NCBI GenBank assembly: GCA_964580315.1
Contig: CAZOKH010000046.1
Span: forward strand, 1-28,434
Length of the DNA: 28,434 bases
Source of the DNA: CAZOKH01 sp964580315
GTDB taxonomy: Bacteria; Chloroflexota; Anaerolineae; Anaerolineales; Anaerolineaceae
Reading direction: 5' to 3'
The position numbers and the translations under genes are program-made. The notes beneath the pieces were generated by a model. It searched no databases, was not told the origin of the DNA, and was given only the letters and a program-made list of their open reading frames with translations. Below, piece by piece: positions 23,645-28,434 of the stretch. Numbering within the stretch: the first letter of the stretch is position 1; each line of letters opens with the position of its first letter.

Positions 23645-24421
23645 TTATTCACCAGGCCGCATCATGCGGCGGCGCTTCCAGTTTATATAAGGCGCCGCCA
23701 GCTTGCGCAGCCAATATTTTGCCACGATAATCGAAAACACACTCCCGCCGTCACGGTAATGAACGCGCAGCATTTCAGGCCAGCAGCGGTCGTCAGCGGC
23801 AATGGTTTTGGCGTCACCGTGCAGCCGGAAATTTGCCCACAGGCGCGGCAGGTAAACCAGCGGCGCCAGGCGCGCCAACCGAACCCACAGGTCATAGTCC
23901 ATGGCAAAATAGAAAGATGGGTCAAGCGGTCCCACCTGCCGCCACAGGTTGGCGCGAAAGAACGAAGCCTGTTGGGAAACATGCACATAACCCTGGCGCA
24001 GCAGGTCATAATCCGTTTGCCTGGCGGGAAATTTTCCGATCACGTCCCCCCGGGCATCAATAAAATTGGCATCGCCGTACACCATGCCGACCTCAGGATG
24101 CTCACATAAATAAGCAACCGCCTCAGCCGCTGCCTGGGGTTCCAGGGTGTCGTCTGAATTCAACCAGGCCAGCACCTCGCCCTTTGCCCGGGCGAAGCCC
24201 TTATTTATGGCTTCAGTTTGCCCCTGGTCCGGCTCTGATACCCACCAGGCCAGTTTGCCAGCGTCAGCATAACGCCGGATGATATCCACGCTGCCGTCGG
24301 TGGACCCGCCGTCAATGATGATGTACTCAATTTCCGGGTGCGTTTGCGCCAGCACAGACTGGATGGTTTTTTCCAGGAATGGCGCCTGATTAAATGATGG
24401 TGTAATGATGGAAACCAGCAT
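23645..24421 (-). CDS. GT2 family glycosyltransferase (WfgS-like)
   Basis: The protein has 258 residues from the ATG at 24421; an ATG at 24436 would add five and overlap the upstream gene. It is a single GT-A domain: VSIITPSFNQAPFLEKTIQS at the N-terminus, IIIDGGSTDGS (nucleotide site), EPDQGQTEAINKG and LNSDD as the DXD-type metal site. VYGDANFIDARG and YFAMDYDLWVRLA belong to the acceptor side. It uses an NDP-sugar in the cytoplasm, probably on a lipid-linked or cell-surface glycan. It is the last gene of the - strand glycosyltransferase operon, starting 1 nt after the preceding stop. It is paralogous to the first gene of the operon (27556-28434). Confidence 0.92.
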   Translation of the reverse strand: MLVSIITPSFNQAPFLEKTIQSVLAQTHPEIEYIIIDGGSTDGSVDIIRRYADAGKLAWWVSEPDQGQTEAINKGFARAKGEVLAWLNSDDTLEPQAAAEAVAYLCEHPEVGMVYGDANFIDARGDVIGKFPARQTDYDLLRQGYVHVSQQASFFRANLWRQVGPLDPSFYFAMDYDLWVRLARLAPLVYLPRLWANFRLHGDAKTIAADDRCWPEMLRVHYRDGGSVFSIIVAKYWLRKLAAPYINWKRRRMMRPGE

Positions 24422-24422
24422 G

Positions 24423-25967
24423 TTATTGTTCAACATCTGCGGCAGGTTTCGCCGTCGGGGGATTTTTTAGATCATAAATGATATATCCGCCGCCCTTGTC
24501 GAACACGGCGCAATTCTTATCCAGCAGATTTTTTAATGCCGGCTGGCGATCCAGTTCGTCCATGATGGTAACCACAAAATAATCTTTCCCTTCCGTCGTC
24601 TCTTGGAACAGGCTGTCCATATCAAATTCCTGCCCGGCCAGCGCACGGTAATTAAAATCGCCGGAGGTCATCCAGTTTTCGGATGACGCCCAGCCCCAGT
24701 ATGCCAGGCGGTAGCCGTAATCCTGGGTCAACCCGATCACTGAGGCACCGCCAATCTTCTGGCTGATTTCTTCCCAGAAAGCGGCCTCGTTGCGAAAATC
24801 ATTCTTCTTGAGCGTGACACGCACATCCCAGGCTTTGATGGTCATGGCGAATAACAATACACCGCTGACCACCAGCAAAGGCAGCCAGCGCGGTTCTTGA
24901 CTGCCCAGTTTTTCAAACAGCGCTGCCGCACCCGCCGCCAGTCCGACGGCAACGATGGGAATCAACGGCAACTGGTAATAATCATGAGTTGAAATGTGAT
25001 AAGACAGGGTCAGGCCGTAAACGAAATAGCCCGCCAGCGCAGCCAGGAACATCACGCGGTGCTGCTTTTTCCGAATCGCCAGCAGCCCCAGGATGGACAG
25101 CAAGAACCATTCAAAGCCCACCACGCTGCTGATCTCGCCGTTCCAGCGCAGGTAAAACACGGGGTCTTTCCAAAGCTGCGGAAAGAAGCGCAGGCTGTAT
25201 TGGCTCTGCAAATAACCGGCAATGTAGTAGCCGTAGATGTGATAAATACCATAGGGGATCACGGTCAGCAAGCCCAATGCCCACACCTGCGGGTCTTTGA
25301 GGGCTTTCTTCAGGCTCATGGTCGATAAAATTAATCCCAGCCAGGCCGGGGCAATGGAAAAGGCCGCCACCGCTTTGCACAGAATGGCCAGTCCCGAGAA
25401 GAGGCCCGCCACAATCACCCACTTCCAGGTGGGCGTGCGCTGCCAGCGCAACATGCCCCAGTAGGCAAACACAATCAAAGCCGTCATCAACGGATCAGGT
25501 TGGAATGATCGGCTGGCGATGGCGCCGTACGGCAAAATCAGGAAATACAGTGCTGCCACCAGCGCGCCGTCCATGCCGGCCAGTTCCCTGGCGAGCAAAA
25601 ACATGGCCACGCCCCCCAGCATCCAGAACAAAATGGAATACAAACGGGGAATCCACAGGTAGGCGCCGCCCGCCAGTTTGTAGGTCTGGGCAGCCAGCCA
25701 CTCCACAAAAGGCAGTTCGATCACACCTTCCGCTTTCCACTGCCGCACCGCCATGTCGCGCTGCCATTCCGGCACGCTGGTCAGGTTCTCATAATACATA
25801 CCACGCGCCATCAACGCCGAGTGCAGTTGGCGGGTGGGGTGAAAATCCAACAATGGATCATCGTAATCATAGACGCGGATGACCAGCCCCACCCCGAATA
25901 TGAGAATCAATGCCAGCCAGAGAAACGGCTTTTTCAGTTGAAATAGCGGTTTAAATTCTTCATTCAT
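24423..25967 (-). CDS. GT39/ArnT-like membrane glycosyltransferase (copy B)
   Basis: The protein has 514 residues and about 11 hydrophobic segments (GT-C fold). After the first one comes YDDPLLDFHPTRQLHSALMA, the position of the acidic catalytic Asp in PMT/ArnT enzymes. The SRSFQPDP motif, then RTPTWKWVIVAGLFSGLAIL, is shared with copy A (26012-27559). A C-terminal soluble stretch (about 405-514) ends in GGGYIIYDLKNP and corresponds to the same region of copy A. It would transfer a sugar from a polyprenyl-phosphate donor to a lipid or protein outside the membrane; the acceptor is unknown. It starts 44 nt after the copy A stop, and its own stop lies next to the GT2 start, so it belongs to the operon. 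Confidence 0.9.
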   Translation of the reverse strand: MNEEFKPLFQLKKPFLWLALILIFGVGLVIRVYDYDDPLLDFHPTRQLHSALMARGMYYENLTSVPEWQRDMAVRQWKAEGVIELPFVEWLAAQTYKLAGGAYLWIPRLYSILFWMLGGVAMFLLARELAGMDGALVAALYFLILPYGAIASRSFQPDPLMTALIVFAYWGMLRWQRTPTWKWVIVAGLFSGLAILCKAVAAFSIAPAWLGLILSTMSLKKALKDPQVWALGLLTVIPYGIYHIYGYYIAGYLQSQYSLRFFPQLWKDPVFYLRWNGEISSVVGFEWFLLSILGLLAIRKKQHRVMFLAALAGYFVYGLTLSYHISTHDYYQLPLIPIVAVGLAAGAAALFEKLGSQEPRWLPLLVVSGVLLFAMTIKAWDVRVTLKKNDFRNEAAFWEEISQKIGGASVIGLTQDYGYRLAYWGWASSENWMTSGDFNYRALAGQEFDMDSLFQETTEGKDYFVVTIMDELDRQPALKNLLDKNCAVFDKGGGYIIYDLKNPPTAKPAADVEQ

Positions 25968-26011
25968 TGTGCTCTTCTCGTTTCGCCTGCATTATACAGC
26001 CTATCCAACCA

Positions 26012-27559
26012 TCAAAATGGGTTGGATTCCCGCAGGTCATAAATTACAAATCCATTACCTTCGACCAAAACCGGGTAACGATTCAAAATCTCTTTTAATT
26101 GCGGTTGTGAATCCAGTTCGCCAAAGGCTGTCACCAGGAAGTAATCATTTCCAGCGGTCATATCTTTAAAGTATTGCTCAAAATCAGCGGCTTCGCCCTG
26201 CCCTGCCAGTGAGAACAACCGCAAGTCGCCCTGCGAAGGCCAACTGGCGTTCTCATTGCGCCAGCCGTAGTAACGCAACCGCATGCCGTAATCGGCGGTC
26301 AATGCAATGAAACGGCCGTCTTGCGGGATGGCCTCCCCCACCTTGCGCCAGCTGGCCGGTTCATTGGAATAATCATTGGCCACCAGCACCGAACGCGCCA
26401 CCCAGAAACAGTAAAACGCGGCAAACAGCACAGCGCCAATTGCCATTGCCCGCCAGAAAAAACCCTGTTTCATCAAAATCTCATACCCGGTTTGCAGCAA
26501 AGGAATGACCGACAACGTCACCAGCGGGATCAATGCCAGGTGATAGTATTCGTGTGTGGTGTATTGATAGGGCATGGCCAGGCCAAAGGCGGCATAACCA
26601 GCCCAGAACCCCAAAAGCAGACCGCGCATGCGCCGCTCGGCAATGGTCAAACCCAGCACAGCCGCCAGCAGGGCAGGCAGTCCCATCAATCCCTTGATCA
26701 TTGCCAGCCAATCAGCATAGAAATTGGTGGATAATACCAAGCCTGACAGTGAAACCATCCAGAACGACAGGAAATCAGAGGAACGCTGGCTGTTAAACAG
26801 CAGGTAATAGATGGCAGTCGGTGCCAGGGTAAGCGCGGCCATTGCCCACACCTGCCGGTCGCGCAGCAATTTGGTCAACTGCACGGTCATTAACACCGCG
26901 GCGATCATAATGCCAGCCACATATAACCCGGCAAAGGCTTTTACCAGGATGGTGAAACCGCCCAGCAACCCGGCGATGATAGCCCATTTCCAGGTTGGCT
27001 GTTCACACCAGCGCAGGGCGGCATACGCCGTCCACAACGTCCACATCACCATCCACGGGTCAGGTTGAAAGCTGCGGCTGGCGATGATGCTGAACGGTAG
27101 GAAGCAATAGAAACCCAGGCTGGCCAGAACCACAGGGAATTTCCCGGTGCGTCTGCCAATCAGAAAGACCGCCAGGCCGCCCAACATCCAGAACAGGGCA
27201 TTGTAAATGCGCGCAATCCACACCTGTTCGCTGCCCAGCAGGGCATAGGTGGCGCCCACAATCTGTTCCAGGATGGGCGGTTCATAAATCTCCAGGTTTG
27301 CCAGGTCTGTGGCTTCCTGGCTTAAAGCCGGGTTCGCATCCGGCGACAGGCGCAGGTAAACCGCACGGGCAATTACAGCCGAGCGCAGCTGGCGTGTGCC
27401 GTGAAAATCCAGCGGGGCATCCTTCAAATCAACCAGGCGCGCCAAAAATCCCACAGCCAGTATCAAAACCAGCAGCGCAATTTGCCAGCCTTGCAGCGCC
27501 AGGTTTGTATTGCTGGTTGAGGTTGGGTTGCCCTTACTTGCGGCCTGTGCTTCGCTCAT
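26012..27559 (-). CDS. GT39/ArnT-like membrane glycosyltransferase (copy A)
   Basis: The protein has 515 residues. The start is ATG at 27559: it overlaps the TGA of the GT2 gene as ATGA, and the frame upstream of it is the coding region of that gene read in another frame. The N-terminus MSEAQAASKGNPTSTS is polar; about 11 hydrophobic segments follow. KDAPLDFHGTRQLRSAVIA is the acidic first-loop motif, SRSFQPDP and EQPTWKWAIIAGLLGGFTIL follow, and the C-terminal soluble part ends GNGFVIYDLRESNPF. Each of these has a direct counterpart in copy B. It is likely to use polyprenyl-phosphate sugars at the outer face of the membrane. Translational coupling to the GT2 gene through the 4-nt overlap suggests the two are needed together. 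Confidence 0.9.
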   Translation of the reverse strand: MSEAQAASKGNPTSTSNTNLALQGWQIALLVLILAVGFLARLVDLKDAPLDFHGTRQLRSAVIARAVYLRLSPDANPALSQEATDLANLEIYEPPILEQIVGATYALLGSEQVWIARIYNALFWMLGGLAVFLIGRRTGKFPVVLASLGFYCFLPFSIIASRSFQPDPWMVMWTLWTAYAALRWCEQPTWKWAIIAGLLGGFTILVKAFAGLYVAGIMIAAVLMTVQLTKLLRDRQVWAMAALTLAPTAIYYLLFNSQRSSDFLSFWMVSLSGLVLSTNFYADWLAMIKGLMGLPALLAAVLGLTIAERRMRGLLLGFWAGYAAFGLAMPYQYTTHEYYHLALIPLVTLSVIPLLQTGYEILMKQGFFWRAMAIGAVLFAAFYCFWVARSVLVANDYSNEPASWRKVGEAIPQDGRFIALTADYGMRLRYYGWRNENASWPSQGDLRLFSLAGQGEAADFEQYFKDMTAGNDYFLVTAFGELDSQPQLKEILNRYPVLVEGNGFVIYDLRESNPF

Positions 27560-28434
27560 GAATGGTTTTTGTCCGTTTCCGAATACTGATTCCGTGTCAA
27601 TTTTCGATACAGCGGCTGCAGCCAGCCCATTCCCAGCGCCGCACCGCACGTGTAAGCAATCCGCTTCCAATCCTTCATAGCCTGCCGGGGTGAAAGGGTA
27701 AAACATTTGCGATAGGCGTATAATGCAGCCCGGTAATCACCACCCACAGATAAATAATATCCCTGGATGCGGTAGGCGCCGGCCAGCACCTGTTTTTCAT
27801 TCCCGGGCATAACCAGGTTGAGGAATTCATCCTGCTTCATCCATTCCACCATGCGCAGGGCTTCTTCGCCAAATTTTGCACCGCCCGCCAGGTTCTTGGC
27901 CTGTTGATGATAACTGGCTTTTGACCAGATGCGCGGCACATGCTGCATGGGCGCCAGTGATGCCATGCGCAGCCACAGTTGGTGATCCAACAGGTAATGA
28001 TAATTTAAATCCAGGTATCCGGCGCGCTCCAGCACCGACCGCCGCATGAAAACCGACGGCTGCCCGATGATGGAAAACTGCATCAGGTCTTGCAACGAAT
28101 ATTGCTCGAAACGCTGCACGTGGATGGTATTTCCATTCTCATCCACCGATTCCACATTGCCGTAAACCATGCCAAGTTCCGGGTCTTTTTGTAATGCCTC
28201 AACCGCTTCACAGATGGCGCCCGGTTGATAGTAATCGTCCGAGTTCAACCAGGCCACAAACTCGCCAGTGGCGCGCCGCAATCCCTTGTTGATACCGTCT
28301 GCCTGCCCGGCATCCTGCTCCGAACTCCAAAACGCCAGCCAGTCAGCATAGCGCTGGATAATCTCCAGGCTGCCGTCTGTCGAGCCGCCGTCAATCACAA
28401 TGTACTCCAGGTTGGCATAATCCTGCTCTAAAAC
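27556..28434 (-). CDS. GT2 family glycosyltransferase (5' end off window)
   Basis: There are 292 visible residues; the frame is open to the window edge, and the first residues VLEQDYANLEYIVIDGGS fit the GT2 fold, so about 25-35 N-terminal residues are missing. Motifs are IDGGSTDGS, SEQDAGQADGINKG, LNSDD (metal site), VYGNVESVDENG and YHYLLDHQLWLRMA. A C-terminal extension (about 195-292) with GDYRAALYAYRKCFTLSPRQ resembles a single TPR-like helical hairpin and is absent from the shorter paralogue at 23645. It is a cytoplasmic NDP-sugar transferase, presumably for surface glycan. It is the first visible gene of the operon; more genes may lie beyond the window. Confidence 0.92.
   Translation of the reverse strand, partial: VLEQDYANLEYIVIDGGSTDGSLEIIQRYADWLAFWSSEQDAGQADGINKGLRRATGEFVAWLNSDDYYQPGAICEAVEALQKDPELGMVYGNVESVDENGNTIHVQRFEQYSLQDLMQFSIIGQPSVFMRRSVLERAGYLDLNYHYLLDHQLWLRMASLAPMQHVPRIWSKASYHQQAKNLAGGAKFGEEALRMVEWMKQDEFLNLVMPGNEKQVLAGAYRIQGYYLSVGGDYRAALYAYRKCFTLSPRQAMKDWKRIAYTCGAALGMGWLQPLYRKLTRNQYSETDKNHS

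Noticed and set aside
26012..27706. 564-residue version of GT39a starting at 27706
   Set aside because: The extra 49 residues are GT2a coding sequence read in another frame; the ATGA overlap at 27556-27559 gives the natural start.
1..28434. CRISPR arrays, tRNA or rRNA genes, insertion sequences
   Set aside because: No regularly spaced repeats, cloverleaf with CCA or T-loop signature, transposase or terminal repeats with target duplication were seen by eye; short RNAs could be missed.

Overview
The window is about 28.4 kb of draft bacterial chromosome with moderate GC, dense coding and no tRNA, rRNA, CRISPR array or intact mobile element that I can see. The gene set best fits Chloroflexota, probably an Anaerolineae-like lineage. 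The pointers are a T/P-rich lipoprotein with an NBR1-type Ig domain, an Agl23-like membrane glycosyltransferase fused to an NHL propeller, several GT39 enzymes, and LysM-M23 and SLT wall hydrolases. This is inference from gene content, not a database match. A run of exactly 100 N (21425-21524) looks like a scaffold gap.

Layout. Positions 1-1664 (-) hold most of a membrane protein with a cNMP-binding-like head and two bacterial PH-like repeats, open at the window edge. Positions 1780-4287 (-) hold a complete ClpC-type unfoldase with its own terminator and a promoter overlapping a perfect CIRCE half-site. A + strand run follows: a double GNAT acetyltransferase, a YvlD/holin-4-like membrane protein and a PspC-domain protein, ending at a bidirectional terminator. 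Facing it is a - strand pair, the NBR1-Ig lipoprotein and the 1130-residue Agl23-NHL protein. Next on + come an MFS transporter, an inverted-repeat element and a HAD phosphatase fused to a YqeK-like HD domain.

The centre is an envelope region. A class A beta-lactamase-like serine hydrolase (-) is divergent from gmd (+, GDP-mannose 4,6-dehydratase, with a near-consensus sigma70 promoter). These are followed by an SLT transglycosylase (-) and a LysM-M23 peptidase (-), each with a well-spaced promoter, and then by pncC and an MGDG-synthase-like glycosyltransferase (+).

The right side holds metG (-, 5' end lost in the gap), an unnamed protein with a candidate Cys/His/Asn papain or transglutaminase-type triad, and a second MFS transporter. 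It ends with a - strand glycosylation operon of mirrored order, GT2-GT39-GT39-GT2, whose first gene runs off the window. With gmd and the Agl23-NHL gene, much of the window concerns making, exporting or remodelling cell-surface glycan.

Most interesting points: three genes whose start codon lies exactly 6 nt after a -10-like hexamer and which lack a Shine-Dalgarno sequence (candidate leaderless transcripts), the HAD/YqeK-like fusion, the cNMP/double-PH membrane protein, the half-CIRCE clpC promoter, the possible Cys-protease-fold family, and the paralogous mirrored GT operon.
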